Assembly: GCA_021780395.1 (NCBI GenBank)
Contig: JAJXYU010000369.1
Coordinates: forward strand, 1-30,634
Direction of reading: 5' to 3'
Length of the DNA stretch: 30,634 nucleotides
From: Pseudomonadota bacterium
GTDB taxonomy: Bacteria; Pseudomonadota; Gammaproteobacteria; Steroidobacterales; Steroidobacteraceae
Shown piece after piece: positions 1 to 12,081 of this stretch; the first letter of the stretch is position 1, and each line of letters opens with the position of its first letter. A model generated the notes under the pieces. That model worked only from the letters and a program-made list of their open reading frames with translations. It was not told the DNA's origin and did no database searches. The position numbers and the translations under genes were made by a program.

Positions 1-66
1 CACGTTCAGGCTGCCCCCGGCGGCCGATATTCCCGTGTCGCCAGGAGCGGATGGAGTGAAAGATAG
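1..66 (+). CDS. dprA: DprA (DNA processing protein), C-terminal end only
   Basis: The first reading frame is open from base 1 to a TAG at 64-66 and encodes 21 residues containing VQAAPGGRYSRV. This resembles the end of the C-terminal winged-helix domain of DprA/Smf, which typically finishes with a PGG-Y-R motif. DprA loads RecA onto incoming single-stranded DNA during natural transformation. The call rests on this short motif plus context: dprA lies directly upstream of smg and topA-type genes in many gammaproteobacteria. The stop overlaps the proposed smg start by 11 bases. The rest of the gene is outside the window, so intactness cannot be judged. Confidence 0.7.
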   Translation, partial: HVQAAPGGRYSRVARSGWSER

Positions 67-529
67 CGTTCTCGATCTGCTGATCTACCTGTTCGAGCAC
101 TACATGAGCGCGGACGAGGCGCCACGACCGGACCGGCAGACGTTGAAGACCGAGCTCGAGCGCGCGGGATTCGGCGAGTTCGAGGTCGGCCGCGCGCTCG
201 AATGGCTCGATGGCCTCTCCGGAGATCCGCTCGGCCAGGTCGCACAGGCGACCGCGCGCGCGGTACGCGTGTTCAGCGGCCAGGAGCTGCTGCGCCTCGA
301 CACCGACGTGCGCGGGTACCTCATGTACCTGGAAAACCTGCGGATACTTTCCGCAGCGCAGCGCGAAGTCGTGATAGACCGGCTGATGGCGCTCGACGCC
401 GACGAGATCGACATCGAACAGGTCAAGTGGGTCGTGCTGATGGTGCTCTTCAGCCAGCCGGGCCAGGAATCGGCGTACGCGCGAATGGAAGACCTCGTCT
501 TCGAGGAACGCGGCGAAGCACTCCACTGA
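56..529 (+). CDS. smg: Smg family protein (DUF494)
   Basis: This 157-residue protein matches E. coli Smg in length and in its whole pattern: an N-terminal LIYLFEHY segment, a central LDxxxRGYLMYLE segment and the C-terminal VKWVVLMVLFSQPG-x-E block. The family is conserved next to dprA and topA but its biochemical role is not established; a link to DNA uptake or topology is only inferred from neighbours. A GTG start at 56 is preferred because AGGAG lies at 43-47, eight bases upstream, and because it gives the family length. A GTG at 35 in the same frame has no such site. The gene overlaps the dprA stop and ends 8 bases before topA, so the three genes probably form one transcript. Confidence 0.95.
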   Translation: MKDSVLDLLIYLFEHYMSADEAPRPDRQTLKTELERAGFGEFEVGRALEWLDGLSGDPLGQVAQATARAVRVFSGQELLRLDTDVRGYLMYLENLRILSAAQREVVIDRLMALDADEIDIEQVKWVVLMVLFSQPGQESAYARMEDLVFEERGEALH

Positions 530-537
530 AGACATCC

Positions 538-3138
538 TTGAGCGCGAACCTCGTCATCGTCGAATCGCCCGCAAAGGCGAAGACCATCAAGAAGTACCTC
601 GGGAAGGACCACGAGGTCCTCGCGTCGTACGGACACGTCCGCGACCTGGTCCCGAAGGAGGGCGCGGTGGATCCCGCCCAACACTTCGCGATGAAATACC
701 AGATCGTCGAGCGCAGCCAGAAGCACGTCGATGCGATCGTGCGGGCCTTGCGCAAGGCCGACACCCTGTACCTCGCGACCGACCCCGACCGCGAGGGCGA
801 GGCGATCTCCTGGCATCTGCACGAACTGCTGAAGGCGAAAGGCGCGCTCGAGGGCAAGCAGGTGCATCGCGTGGTGTTCTACGAGATCACGAAGAACGCG
901 GTGCGCGATGCGATGACGCACCCGCGCGAGCTGTCGCTCGACCTGGTGAACGCCCAGCAGGCGCGGCGCGCGCTCGACTTCCTGGTCGGCTTCAACCTCT
1001 CGCCGCTGTTGTGGAAGAAGATCCGTCCCGGCCTGTCGGCGGGCCGCGTGCAGAGTCCGGCATTGCGGATGATCTGTGAGCGCGAAGACGAGATCGAGGC
1101 CTTCCGCGCCCGCGAGTACTGGACGATCGACGCGGAACTCGAGCACGGCGGGCAGCGATTCCCCGGCAAGCTGATCGAATACCGCGGTTCGAAGGTCGAG
1201 CAGTTCAGCTTCACCAGCGAGGCCGTCGCACGCGAGGTCGAACAGACGGTCACGCGGACCGCGGACGGCACGCTCACGGTTCGTACGGTCGATCGCAAGC
1301 AGCGTCGCCGCAACCCGGCGCCTCCGTTCACGACGTCGACCCTGCAGCAGGAGGCCGCCCGGAAACTCGGGTTCAGCGCGCAGAAGACGATGCGGGTCGC
1401 CCAGCAGCTCTACGAGGGTGTCGACATCGGCGACGGCGCGGTCGGTTTGATCACCTACATGCGCACCGACTCCTTGAACCTCGCGCAGGAAGCGGTCGGC
1501 CAGATCCGCGAAGTGATCGTCGAACTCTACGGCCGCGAGGGTCTGTCCGAGGAACCCCGCGTCTATCGCACCAAGTCGAAGAACGCGCAGGAAGCGCACG
1601 AGGCGATCCGGCCGACCGCGGCGACGGTCCTGCCGGCGCGCCTCGAAGGCAAGGTCGACCCGGATCAGTACCGACTGTACGCGTTGATCTGGAAACGCAC
1701 CGTCGCCTGCCAGATGGCGCCGGCGGTGTTCGACACGGTCACCGTCGACCTGCTCGCCGGACCGGACGGCGCGCAGCGGCACGTGCTGCGGTCGACGGGA
1801 TCGACCCTCGTCAAACCGGGGTACATCTCCGTCTATCAAGAAGGCCTGGACGACGCGGTCCAGGACGACTCGGACCACGTGCTGCCGGCGATGCGTGAGG
1901 GTGACCGGGTCGCCCTGCGCTCCCTCCTGCCGTCACAGCACTTCACGGAGCCGCCGCCCCGGTATTCCGAAGCCTCGCTCGTGAAGGCGCTGGAGGAATA
2001 CGGCATCGGCCGGCCGTCGACCTACGCGTCGATCATCTCGACGCTGCGCGATCGCGAGTACGTGGTGATCGACAACCGACGGTTCACGGCGACCGACATC
2101 GGGAAGATCGTGAGCCGGTTCCTCACGCTGTACTTCACGAATTACGTCGACTACGACTTCACCGCGCGTATGGAGGACTCGCTGGACGCGGTCGCGTCCG
2201 GTGAGCAGGATTGGGTGCCGCTGCTCGAGCGGTTCTGGAAGCCGTTCATCGATCGGGTCCGGCACACCGAGGCGACCGTGAGCCGCGACGAGGTCGCGCA
2301 AGCCCGCGACCTCGGGATCGACCCGGCGAGCGGCAAGCCGATGAGCGTGCGGATGGGGCGTTTTGGTCCGTTCGTGCAGATCGGCACGAAGGACGATCCC
2401 GACAAGCCCCGCTTCGCCGGCCTGCGCCCGGGCCAGAAGATGGACGCGATCACTCATGCGGAAGCGCTCGAACTGTTCAAGCTGCCGCGTGCCCTCGGAT
2501 CAACGCCGGCCGGCGAACCGGTCGTCGCGAACATCGGACGTTTCGGGCCGTACCTCAAGTACGGCGCCAAATACGTGTCGCTGAAGATCGATGACCCCTA
2601 CACGATCACGCCGGAACGCGCACTCGAGGTGATCCGCGAGAAGGAAATCGCCGACGCGAATCGGCTGATCCTCGATTTTCCGGACGCCGGAATCCAGGTG
2701 CTCAATGGGCGTTATGGCCCCTACATCACCGACAAGGCGCGCAACGCGAAGATCCCGAAAGATCGGGACCCGAAGACGCTGACCCTCGAGGAATGCCAGG
2801 CCTTGCTCGCCGCGGCACCGGCCCGCGGCTTCGGCAAGTGGGGACGCAAGGCGAAGGGTGCGAAGTCCGCGGTGGCGGACGCGAAGCCCGCAGCAGCACG
2901 CCGGCGGGCGCGCACCACGACCGGCACCACGACCGGTGACTCGACCGGCGCGGCGACGAAGACCACGCGCACGACGCGCGCCGCCATCGCACCGTCGCCG
3001 CGCGGTACCCGCAGCAAGGCCGCGCCGCGCGGCAAGCCGCCGCAGAATACCGCGCGGCGACCCGGGCCTGGCAAGCCGGCCAGCGCGAAACGCAAGAGCA
3101 CGCCGCGAGCGCGGACCGCATCCGGTCGGACCCCGTGA
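538..3138 (+). CDS. topA: DNA topoisomerase I (type IA)
   Basis: An 866-residue type IA topoisomerase that relaxes negative supercoils through a transient 5'-phosphotyrosine break. The N-terminal Toprim domain shows E9 in VIVESPAKAK and the acidic triad D82-x-D84-x-E86 in TDPDREGEA. The nucleophile is Tyr307 in GLITYMRTDS. After the core come three topoisomerase C-terminal repeats of the GRFGP(F/Y) type (near residues 605, 665 and 725), then a basic Lys/Arg/Ala/Thr-rich tail of about 100 residues. The C4 zinc ribbons of E. coli TopA are absent; almost no cysteines occur. The start is taken as TTG at 538 because the conserved protein begins there, eight bases after smg; the ribosome site is weak, so the exact start is less sure than the identity. 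Confidence 0.97.
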   Translation: MSANLVIVESPAKAKTIKKYLGKDHEVLASYGHVRDLVPKEGAVDPAQHFAMKYQIVERSQKHVDAIVRALRKADTLYLATDPDREGEAISWHLHELLKAKGALEGKQVHRVVFYEITKNAVRDAMTHPRELSLDLVNAQQARRALDFLVGFNLSPLLWKKIRPGLSAGRVQSPALRMICEREDEIEAFRAREYWTIDAELEHGGQRFPGKLIEYRGSKVEQFSFTSEAVAREVEQTVTRTADGTLTVRTVDRKQRRRNPAPPFTTSTLQQEAARKLGFSAQKTMRVAQQLYEGVDIGDGAVGLITYMRTDSLNLAQEAVGQIREVIVELYGREGLSEEPRVYRTKSKNAQEAHEAIRPTAATVLPARLEGKVDPDQYRLYALIWKRTVACQMAPAVFDTVTVDLLAGPDGAQRHVLRSTGSTLVKPGYISVYQEGLDDAVQDDSDHVLPAMREGDRVALRSLLPSQHFTEPPPRYSEASLVKALEEYGIGRPSTYASIISTLRDREYVVIDNRRFTATDIGKIVSRFLTLYFTNYVDYDFTARMEDSLDAVASGEQDWVPLLERFWKPFIDRVRHTEATVSRDEVAQARDLGIDPASGKPMSVRMGRFGPFVQIGTKDDPDKPRFAGLRPGQKMDAITHAEALELFKLPRALGSTPAGEPVVANIGRFGPYLKYGAKYVSLKIDDPYTITPERALEVIREKEIADANRLILDFPDAGIQVLNGRYGPYITDKARNAKIPKDRDPKTLTLEECQALLAAAPARGFGKWGRKAKGAKSAVADAKPAAARRRARTTTGTTTGDSTGAATKTTRTTRAAIAPSPRGTRSKAAPRGKPPQNTARRPGPGKPASAKRKSTPRARTASGRTP

Positions 3139-3167
3139 CGGCGTGATGGCGGACGAGGCCTGAACCG

Positions 3168-4115
3168 GTGAGCGCCCTTCGCGACTCGACCGGTTGGACG
3201 CCGGAGACCGCCGGCGCCGCGGTGCGCGACTATCTTCTCGCCCTGCAGCAGCGCATCACCGATGCGATCGAGTCGGCGGATGGCACGCGGTTTCGTCGCG
3301 ACGCCTGGCGGCGCGACGAGGGCGGTGGCGGCGAGAGCCGCATCCTGACCGAAGGACGGGTCTTCGAGCGCGCCGGGATCAATTTCTCCGACGTACGCGG
3401 CGCCCACCTGCCGCCGTCCGCGACCCAGGAGCGGGGGCACATCGCCGATGCGCCGTTCGAGGCAACCGGCGTATCGCTGGTATTCCATCCGCGCAACCCG
3501 TACGTGCCGACGACTCACGCGAACCTGCGATTCCTGGTCGCGACGCCGCCGGCCGGGGAGCCGGTCTGGTGGTTCGGCGGCGGATTCGATCTGACACCGT
3601 ACTACCCGTTCGATGAAGACGTGCTGCACTGGCATCGCAACGCCCACGAGGCTTGCGCGCCGTTCGGGTCCGGACTCTACGAACGGTGGAAGGATTGGTG
3701 CGACCGCTATTTCTATCTTCCGCACCGCGCCGAGACACGCGGCGTCGGCGGTTTGTTCTTCGACGATCTCAGCGACGGTGGGTTCGACCGCTGTTTCGCG
3801 CTGTTGCGCAGCGTCGGTGACCGGATCCTGCCCGGATACCTGCCGATACTCGAGCGCCGCCGTGACACTCCGTACGGCGACCGCGAACGCCATTTCCAGC
3901 TGTTTCGCCGGGGCCGCTACGTGGAGTTCAACCTGCTCTACGATCGCGGCACGCTCTTCGGGCTGCAATCACGGGGGCGCACCGAGTCCATCCTGATGTC
4001 GCTGCCACCGCTGGTGCGCTGGGAGTACGATTGGCAGCCGGTTCCCGGCTCGGCGGAAGCGCAACTCGCGCAACGCTACCTGAGGCCGAGGGACTATCTG
4101 ACCGAGCTCGCGTGA
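3168..4115 (+). CDS. hemF: Oxygen-dependent coproporphyrinogen-III oxidase
   Basis: HemF oxidatively decarboxylates coproporphyrinogen III to protoporphyrinogen IX using O2 in the cytoplasm, a late step of haem synthesis. The 315-residue product carries the family landmarks [11 protein letters not shown] (137-147), [11 protein letters not shown], and near the C-terminus [15 protein letters not shown] followed by [13 protein letters not shown]. coli HemF is 299 residues, so length is normal with a slightly longer N-terminus. The start is GTG at 3168, with GACGAGG about ten bases upstream. It lies 29 bases after topA on the same strand. A second haem gene, hemB, is two genes downstream. The presence of HemF implies haem synthesis in the presence of oxygen. 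Confidence 0.97.
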   Translation: MSALRDSTGWTPETAGAAVRDYLLALQQRITDAIESADGTRFRRDAWRRDEGGGGESRILTEGRVFERAGINFSDVRGAHLPPSATQERGHIADAPFEATGVSLVFHPRNPYVPTTHANLRFLVATPPAGEPVWWFGGGFDLTPYYPFDEDVLHWHRNAHEACAPFGSGLYERWKDWCDRYFYLPHRAETRGVGGLFFDDLSDGGFDRCFALLRSVGDRILPGYLPILERRRDTPYGDRERHFQLFRRGRYVEFNLLYDRGTLFGLQSRGRTESILMSLPPLVRWEYDWQPVPGSAEAQLAQRYLRPRDYLTELA

Positions 4116-4137
4116 CGACGCGCGCGCCGAGAAGGCG

Positions 4138-4986
4138 ATGAACTACCGGCATCTGTATCACGCGGGCAATTTCGCCGACGTCGCGAAGCACGCCGCGCTG
4201 ATCGAATGCCTGACGGCGCTGAAACGCAAGAACACCGCGTTCTTCGCGCTCGACACCCACGCCGGTCGCGCGGTCTATGACCTGCGCTCGGCGGAGGCTC
4301 GCAAATCCGGCGAGGCGGAACGCGGTGTGCTGCGTCTGCACGAGCGCGGCGCGAGCGAGCCCGCGCTCGCGAACTATTTCGCGGCGATCGGCGCGCACGC
4401 GGGTGCGCGCCTCGCCCGGTATCCGGGATCCGCGGCACTGATCGCGGCGGCGCTGCGCGCCCAGGACCGCGCGATCCTCGTCGAAGCCGTGCCGGCCGAG
4501 GCGCGCGCCGCGGAGCGCGCGGTCCGCGGCACCGGTCGGGTACGGGTCGAGATCGGTGACGGCTACGCCGCGTTGAAGGCGCAGTTGCCACCGGTCGAAC
4601 GGCGCGGATTGGTGCTGATCGATCCGCCGTACGAAGCGGTCGACGAGTGGCGCACGCTCCGGCACGCCTTCCTGGAGGGCTATCGGCGCTGGCCGACCGG
4701 CCTGTACCTGATCTGGTACCCGATCCTGGACGAGGGCCAGCGACGGGCGGCGCTCACGCGGCTCGAGTCGCTGCGGATCCCGAAGATCCTGAGCGCGGAA
4801 CTCGCGATCTACACCGACAGCGGCGCCGCCGGTCTCGTCGGCAGCGGTCTCGCGATCGTGAACCCGCCGTTCGGGCTCGATGCCCGGCTCGGCGAGATCT
4901 ACGCGGCGATCCACCGGCACCTCGCGGCCGACGGAGCCGGGTACGCACAGGTCGCGCGCCTGACGGACGAACGGGTGGCACAATGA
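4138..4986 (+). CDS. rlmJ: 23S rRNA (adenine(2030)-N6)-methyltransferase RlmJ
   Basis: This 282-residue protein aligns along its length with E. coli RlmJ, which methylates N6 of A2030 in 23S rRNA using S-adenosylmethionine. It starts MNYRHLYHAGNFADVAKH as the family does. It has the LDTHAG segment for cofactor binding and the catalytic N6-adenine motif DPPY at 162-165 in GLVLIDPPYE, followed later by TGLYLIWYPI and IVNPPFGL. The start is the ATG at 4138, 22 bases after the hemF stop; a GAGAAGG stretch just upstream can serve as ribosome site. The end overlaps an ATGA, but the next gene more likely starts at 5010. Confidence 0.95.
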   Translation: MNYRHLYHAGNFADVAKHAALIECLTALKRKNTAFFALDTHAGRAVYDLRSAEARKSGEAERGVLRLHERGASEPALANYFAAIGAHAGARLARYPGSAALIAAALRAQDRAILVEAVPAEARAAERAVRGTGRVRVEIGDGYAALKAQLPPVERRGLVLIDPPYEAVDEWRTLRHAFLEGYRRWPTGLYLIWYPILDEGQRRAALTRLESLRIPKILSAELAIYTDSGAAGLVGSGLAIVNPPFGLDARLGEIYAAIHRHLAADGAGYAQVARLTDERVAQ

Positions 4987-5009
4987 GCGCGGCATCCAAG
5001 GAGACTCGC

Positions 5010-7154
<2,145 letters not shown>

Positions 7155-7179
7155 CACGCCCGGCGCGGTGATCGCGGGA

Positions 7180-7713
7180 TCAGGCCTGCGCGAGATACCG
7201 ATCCTTGAGCGCCACGTACTGCCGGGCACCGTAGAGCAGGCGCTCGATCTCGGCATCACCGAGTTCCCGCACCCAGCGGGCGGGATTGCCGAGATACAAG
7301 CCCCGGCTTGCGAGGGTCTTGCCGGGCGGCACGACGCTACCGGCGCCGATCACGACCTCGTCCGCGATCACGGCCCCATCGAGGACGATCGCACCCATGC
7401 CGATCAGGCATCGATCGCCGATCGTCGCCGCATGCAGCACCGCCTTGTGACCCACGGTCACGTCGACGCCGACCCGCAAGCCGATGCCGCCCGGGGTGTA
7501 CGGCCCGTCGTGCACCACGTGGAGCACGCATCCATCCTGCACGTTCGTGCGCGCACCGATCTCGATCCTCTCGACGTCGCCGCGCAACACCGCGAGCGGC
7601 CACACCGAGGCGTCGTCACCGAGGGCGACCCGGCCGATCACCAGGGCCGTCTCGTCGACGAACACGCGCGCACCGAGCCGGGGCTGGATTCCTTGGTAGC
7701 CGCGGATCGCCAT
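7180..7713 (-). CDS. yrdA: Gamma-carbonic anhydrase family protein (YrdA type)
   Basis: A 177-residue left-handed beta-helix protein that closely follows E. coli YrdA: GCVLHVVHDGPYTPGG, DVTVGHKAVLHAATIG, CLIGMGAIVLDGA and GLYLGNPARWVREL all match in order. The histidines near 65/68, 89 and 94 are the expected metal ligands between trimer subunits. The repeated hexapeptide pattern (for example IGDRCLIG) fits the fold. Reversible CO2 hydration is the family's named activity, but many YrdA-like members have no proven carbonic anhydrase activity. The gene starts five bases downstream of the gor stop on the same strand, so the two are likely one operon. It converges with aroE. Confidence 0.93.
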   Translation of the reverse strand: MAIRGYQGIQPRLGARVFVDETALVIGRVALGDDASVWPLAVLRGDVERIEIGARTNVQDGCVLHVVHDGPYTPGGIGLRVGVDVTVGHKAVLHAATIGDRCLIGMGAIVLDGAVIADEVVIGAGSVVPPGKTLASRGLYLGNPARWVRELGDAEIERLLYGARQYVALKDRYLAQA

Positions 7714-7718
7714 CCCAG

Positions 7719-9068
7719 TTACCGCAGCGTCACGAGTTCTTCGGCGCTCGTCGGATGGATCGCGACCGTGTCGTCGAAATCCCGCTTGGTCGCGCCCATC
7801 CGGATCGCGACCGCGAAGCCCTGCAGCATCTCGTCGGCACCTGCGCCGATCACGTGGCAGCCGACGATCCGCTGCTGCGGGCCTGCGCAGACGAGCTTGA
7901 TGTCGGTGCGCGGCTTGTGCGTGGTCACCGCATGGTACATGCCGACGAAGTCCGCGCGGTACACATGGACGTCGTCCCCGTGGACGGCTCGCGCCCCGGC
8001 TTCCGACAGGCCGATCGTACCGATCGGCGGATGGGTGAACACGACGGTCGGAATGACGTCGTAGTCGAGACGCCGGTCCTTGGCGCCACCGAACAAGCGG
8101 TCGCTGAGCCGCCGGCCCGCCGCGATCGCGACCGGCGTGAGTGCGGCCCGGCCCGTCACGTCGCCGATCGCATGCACGCCCTCGACGTTGGTGTCCTGGA
8201 ACCCATCGGTGATCACGAACCCGTCCGGATCCACGCGCACGCCCGCGCGCTCGAGCCCGAGATCCGCGACGTTCGGGTGCCGGCCGATCGCCCACAGCAG
8301 CGTATCGAAGCCCTCGAACTCGCGACCGTCCGCGGCGACCAGCGCGAGCGCGCTGCCGCTCCTGCGCACGGCCGCGGGCGTCACGTGGGTGTGCACGACG
8401 ATCCCTTGGGCGCGCATCTCGCGCAGCAGCGCTTCCCCGAGCATCTCGTCGAAATGCGTCAACGGCCGGTCCTTGCGCACGAACAGGTCGACCGCCGCGC
8501 CGAGGCCATGAAACGCGCCCGCGAGTTCGCAGGCGACGTATCCGCTGCCGACGATCGCCGCCCGGGCGGGTCGTTCCTCGAGCGCGAAGAAGCCGTCGGA
8601 GTCGATGCCGAGCTCGGCTCCAGGCAACGGCGGCACGACCGGCCGGCCGCCGGTCGCGATCACGAAGTGCCGCGCGCGAAATTCGCGGCCGGCCGCCTGG
8701 ACGGTGCCGGAATCCAGGAACGATGCGCGCGCAGCGACGTATTCGACCCCTTTCGCCGCCAGGTTGCGCTCGTAGATCGCGTTCAAGCGCGCGACGTAAC
8801 CGTCTCGCTTGCCCTTGAGCGCGAGCCAGTCGTGTTCGCCAGCTGCGACGTCGAAGCCGTAATCCTTCGCGTCACCGATCGCGGCGGCGATCTGGGCCGC
8901 GTTCCACATCACCTTCTTCGGGACGCAACCGACGTTCACGCAGGTTCCGCCGAGGCGATGGGATTCGATCAAGGCGACCTTTGCGCCGTACTCTGCCGCT
9001 CGCTGGGCACAGGCGAGGCCGCCGCTGCCGCCGCCGACGACGACGAGATCGAGAGATTGCGCCGACAC
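7719..9068 (-). CDS. gor: Glutathione-disulfide reductase
   Basis: Gor reduces oxidised glutathione with NADPH and FAD in the cytoplasm. The 449-residue protein matches E. coli Gor (450) in size. The N-terminal FAD loop is [16 protein letters not shown]. The redox disulfide is C43/C48 in [13 protein letters not shown]. The NADPH domain has [13 protein letters not shown] followed by LFVRKDRPL, where the arginines indicate NADPH over NADH. The C-terminal interface carries the catalytic base motif HPTSAEE. The start is GTG at 9068, with GGAG about seven bases upstream. It is divergent from prlC across 103 bases and is followed at five bases by the gamma-carbonic anhydrase gene. Confidence 0.95.
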   Translation of the reverse strand: MSAQSLDLVVVGGGSGGLACAQRAAEYGAKVALIESHRLGGTCVNVGCVPKKVMWNAAQIAAAIGDAKDYGFDVAAGEHDWLALKGKRDGYVARLNAIYERNLAAKGVEYVAARASFLDSGTVQAAGREFRARHFVIATGGRPVVPPLPGAELGIDSDGFFALEERPARAAIVGSGYVACELAGAFHGLGAAVDLFVRKDRPLTHFDEMLGEALLREMRAQGIVVHTHVTPAAVRRSGSALALVAADGREFEGFDTLLWAIGRHPNVADLGLERAGVRVDPDGFVITDGFQDTNVEGVHAIGDVTGRAALTPVAIAAGRRLSDRLFGGAKDRRLDYDVIPTVVFTHPPIGTIGLSEAGARAVHGDDVHVYRADFVGMYHAVTTHKPRTDIKLVCAGPQQRIVGCHVIGAGADEMLQGFAVAIRMGATKRDFDDTVAIHPTSAEELVTLR

Positions 9069-9102
9069 GTGGAGACTCCATCCCGATGGATACGCGGGGC
9101 AA

Positions 9103-9111
9103 TGATATACT
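9103..9111 (+). promoter_or_regulatory. Extended -10 promoter element for prlC-xthA
   Basis: TGATATACT fits the extended -10 form TGn-TATACT, five of six bases matching TATAAT. No convincing -35 hexamer is found 17 bases upstream, which is tolerated by extended -10 promoters. Predicted start near 9118 gives a leader of about 54 bases to the prlC GTG. It sits in the 103-base divergent gap between gor and prlC. Confidence 0.55.
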
Positions 9112-9171
9112 GGTTTTCTCGCGGCGCAGCGCCGACCCGGCCGCGACCGACCGCCGACCGGAAGCGACCGC

Positions 9172-11190
9172 GTGACCAACCCCCTGCTCGAGACGACCGA
9201 CCTGCCCGCGTTCGACCGCATCCGCGCGGAACACGCGCGACCGGCGCTCGAACGCGTGCTCGCGGAGAATCGGAAGCTCGTCGCGGCCATCGCCGCCCAG
9301 TCCGAGCCGCGATTCGACAACGTGATCGTCCCGTTGGAAGAGGCGGGCCATCGACTGAGCCGCACGTTCTCGCCGATCTCCCATCTGAACGGCGTCGCGA
9401 ACACGCCGGAGCTGCGCACCGCGTACAACGAGTGCGTCCCGCTGCTCGCTGAGTACGCCGCCGAGATCGGACAGAGCGCGGCGCTCGCGTCCGCGTACCG
9501 CCGGATCCTGGAGCACGAAGGGCCGGCCTTGCCGACGGAGTCGCGGCAGCTGATCGCGAATGCACTGCGCGACTTCCGACTCGCCGGCGTGGACCTGCTC
9601 CCGGACCGACAGGCGCGCCTGCGCGAGCTCCTGCAGCGCCTCGCGACCCTCGGCGCGAAATTCGGCGAGAACGTGCTGGATGCGGCGCGAGCCTACGAGC
9701 GGATCATCGAGGATCCGGCGCAGCTCGCGGGACTGCCGCCGGACTTCACCGCGCGAGCGGCCGCGGATGCGGCCGCCGCCGGCCGCAGCGGCTGGCTGCT
9801 GCACCTCGACCAACCGACCTACGTAGCGGTGATGCATGGCGCGGAGGACGCCGCGCTGCGCCGCGCAATCTACGAGGCATGGGTCACGCGTGCATCGGAT
9901 CGCGGCCCGACGGCGAATCGCTACGACAACGCGCCGCTGATCGAAGAGATACTCGCGGCCCGCCACGAACTCGCCAGGCTGCTTTCCTTCGAGACCTTCG
10001 TCGATTACGCACTGTCGACGCGGATGGCGAAGACTCGGGAGCAGGTCCGACGGTTCCTCGCGGATCTCGCCGAGCGCTACCGGCCCGCCGCTCTTGCGGA
10101 GTTCGACGAGCTCGAACGGTTCGCCGGACGACGGCTCGACCCCTGGGACATCGCGTTCTATTCGGAGCGGCTCAAGCGGGACCGCTACCAGGTCTCGGAA
10201 GAGGAGCTGCGTCCGTATTTTCCGCTGCCGAAGGTGCTGGAAGGCCTGTTCGCGGTCGCCGCGCGGCTCTACCGGATTCGGGTGCGCGAACGCGCCGGAG
10301 TCGCCGTGTGGGACGCATCGGTCCGGTACTACGACGTCGAGGACGAAGCCGGACGCCGGATCGCGGGCTTCTATCTCGACCCGTACGCCCGCCCGCGCAA
10401 GCGCAGCGGCGCGTGGATGGACGAGTGCGTGATCGCGAAGCAGCTGCCGACCGGGCGGTCTCTGCCGGTCGCCTACCTCATCTGCAACTTCCCCCCGCCG
10501 GTCGGCGGAGCCCCGTCGCTGTTGACGCACGATGACGTCCGCACGCTGTTCCACGAGTTCGGGCATGGCCTGCACCACATGCTGACCGAAGTGCCTTATC
10601 CGAGCATCGCGGGCATCAACGGCGTGGCCTGGGACGCGGTCGAGCTGCCGAGCCAGTTCATGGAGAACTACGTCTGGCGGCCGGAGGTGCTGCCGTTGAT
10701 CTCGGCGCACGTCGACAGCGGCGAACCGCTCCCCGCGGCGCTGCTCGAGCGGCTGGTCGGGACACGCACGTTCAATGCCGCGCTCGACACGTTGCGCCAG
10801 ATCGAACTCGCGTCCTTCGACCTCGAGCTGCACGCGAACTACGATCCGGATCGCGGCGCGAACGTCGCGGCGACGCTCGCGGAGGTACGGCGGCGCGTCG
10901 CCGTCACCCCGACCGCCGAGTTCAACCGTCTGCCCTCGAGCTTCACGCACGTATTCGCCGGCGGCTACGCCGCCGGATACTACAGCTACAAGTGGGCCGA
11001 GGTGCTGGCGGCGGACGCGTTCGAGGCGTTCGAGGAGGCCGGCGTGTTCGATCTCGGCACCGCGACCCGATTCCACGACTCGATACTCGCCCGTGGCGGC
11101 GGCCTCGACGCGATGGACGCCTTCGTCGCATTCCGGGGCCGCGAACCGCAGGTGGGGGCGCTGCTGCGACACACGGGCATCGGCGGATGA
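9172..11190 (+). CDS. prlC: Oligopeptidase A (M3 family zinc metallopeptidase)
   Basis: A 672-residue cytoplasmic oligopeptidase of the M3A (thimet) family, close in size to E. coli PrlC/OpdA (680), which degrades short peptides including cleaved signal peptides. It begins [18 protein letters not shown] as PrlC proteins do. The zinc site is H461-E-F-G-H465 in [14 protein letters not shown], with the third ligand E491 in [13 protein letters not shown]. The C-terminal substrate-binding loop is [17 protein letters not shown]. The GTG start at 9172 has GGAAG about seven bases upstream. The stop overlaps the xthA start as ATGA, so translation of the pair is likely coupled. No signal peptide is present. 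Confidence 0.96.
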   Translation: MTNPLLETTDLPAFDRIRAEHARPALERVLAENRKLVAAIAAQSEPRFDNVIVPLEEAGHRLSRTFSPISHLNGVANTPELRTAYNECVPLLAEYAAEIGQSAALASAYRRILEHEGPALPTESRQLIANALRDFRLAGVDLLPDRQARLRELLQRLATLGAKFGENVLDAARAYERIIEDPAQLAGLPPDFTARAAADAAAAGRSGWLLHLDQPTYVAVMHGAEDAALRRAIYEAWVTRASDRGPTANRYDNAPLIEEILAARHELARLLSFETFVDYALSTRMAKTREQVRRFLADLAERYRPAALAEFDELERFAGRRLDPWDIAFYSERLKRDRYQVSEEELRPYFPLPKVLEGLFAVAARLYRIRVRERAGVAVWDASVRYYDVEDEAGRRIAGFYLDPYARPRKRSGAWMDECVIAKQLPTGRSLPVAYLICNFPPPVGGAPSLLTHDDVRTLFHEFGHGLHHMLTEVPYPSIAGINGVAWDAVELPSQFMENYVWRPEVLPLISAHVDSGEPLPAALLERLVGTRTFNAALDTLRQIELASFDLELHANYDPDRGANVAATLAEVRRRVAVTPTAEFNRLPSSFTHVFAGGYAAGYYSYKWAEVLAADAFEAFEEAGVFDLGTATRFHDSILARGGGLDAMDAFVAFRGREPQVGALLRHTGIGG

Positions 11191-12005
11191 GCGCGCGGGC
11201 GTCGACGGGCCGCCCGGACGCGCCCGACCGGGCCGTCACGTTCGCGACCTGGAACGTCAATTCGCTGCGAGTCCGATTGCCGCAACTCGCACAATGGCTC
11301 GCCGCCAATCCGATCGACGTCATCGGTTTGCAGGAGACGAAGCTCGTCGACGAGGCGTTTCCCCGAGCCGAGATCGAGGCACTCGGATACCGGGAGGCCC
11401 ATTCGGGGCAGCGCACCTACAACGGCGTCGCGATCCTGGCGCGCCGGCCGATCGAGGACGTCGTCACGGGCCTGCCCAATCTCGACGACCCGCAGCGACG
11501 GCTGATCGGCGCGACGATCGGCGGCGTCCGCTTGATCAACGTCTATGCGCCGAACGGCCAGTCGATCGGCTCCGACAAGTACGCGTACAAGCTGGCGTGG
11601 TACGCGGCGCTAGAGCGATTCCTCGGCGCGGAGCTCGAACGCCACGCAAATGTGCTGGTGGTCGGCGACTTCAACGTCGCGCCCGAGGATCGCGACGTCC
11701 ACGATCCGGCGGCTTGGACGGGCTCCGTGCTGGTGAGCCCGGGAGAGCGCGCCGCGCTGTCGCGCCTCGAGGGACTCGGCTTGCGCGACGTGTTCCGCCG
11801 CTTCGATCAGCCCGCCGGGACCTTCAGCTGGTGGGACTATCGCCAGAGCGCCTACCGCCGCAACCACGGCTTGCGGATCGACCTGATATTCGCATCGCCG
11901 ACGCTCGCACCGCGGTGCCGCTTCTGCCGTATCGATCGCGAGCCGCGCGCGTGGGAGCGGCCGTCCGATCACGCGCCGTGCGTCGCCGGCTTTGACTTAT
12001 CCTAG
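11187..12005 (+). CDS. xthA: Exodeoxyribonuclease III / AP endonuclease
   Basis: A 272-residue Mg2+-dependent DNA repair nuclease that cuts 5' to abasic sites and removes 3' blocking groups. Motifs in order: FATWNVNSLRVR (19-30), E50 in IGLQETKL, the NVYAPNG segment, VVGDFNVAPEDRDV with the catalytic D-x-N pair, GLRIDLIFAS, and the C-terminal ERPSDHAPCV carrying the catalytic D-H. Sequence and length fit the ExoIII branch of the EEP superfamily. The ATG at 11187 overlaps the prlC stop by four bases. The N-terminal 15 residues before the conserved core are non-conserved and rich in Ala/Arg/Asp. Confidence 0.95.
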   Translation: MSARASTGRPDAPDRAVTFATWNVNSLRVRLPQLAQWLAANPIDVIGLQETKLVDEAFPRAEIEALGYREAHSGQRTYNGVAILARRPIEDVVTGLPNLDDPQRRLIGATIGGVRLINVYAPNGQSIGSDKYAYKLAWYAALERFLGAELERHANVLVVGDFNVAPEDRDVHDPAAWTGSVLVSPGERAALSRLEGLGLRDVFRRFDQPAGTFSWWDYRQSAYRRNHGLRIDLIFASPTLAPRCRFCRIDREPRAWERPSDHAPCVAGFDLS

Positions 12006-12081
12006 CGGTCGCGCCGTGAGCGCGTCACAGTGGCGATGCCGACCGATGGCGAACGGTCGCCGCACGGCATAAGATCCGGGC

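Noticed and set aside
100..1878. Long minus-strand open frame opposite smg and topA
   Set aside because: It is a mirror of the high-GC coding strand. Its translation is Arg/Asp/Leu-rich with no family motif, while the plus strand encodes an unmistakable topoisomerase.
4983..5009. ATGA overlap as the start of the DUF4404 gene
   Set aside because: The ATG at 5010 has AAGGAG six bases upstream and matches family length, so the overlapping ATG is unlikely to be used.
7308..9452. 714-codon plus-strand open frame opposite gor and yrdA
   Set aside because: It is antisense to two conserved genes and runs into prlC; the translation is Arg-rich without recognisable domains.
8872..11172. 766-codon minus-strand open frame opposite prlC
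   Set aside because: It lies wholly over the well-supported prlC gene and part of gor, and has low-complexity Arg/Glu/Val-rich sequence without motifs.
12040..12059. Terminator after xthA
   Set aside because: A six-pair stem CGACCG/CGGTCG with an eight-base loop can form, but it is weak and no T-run follows.
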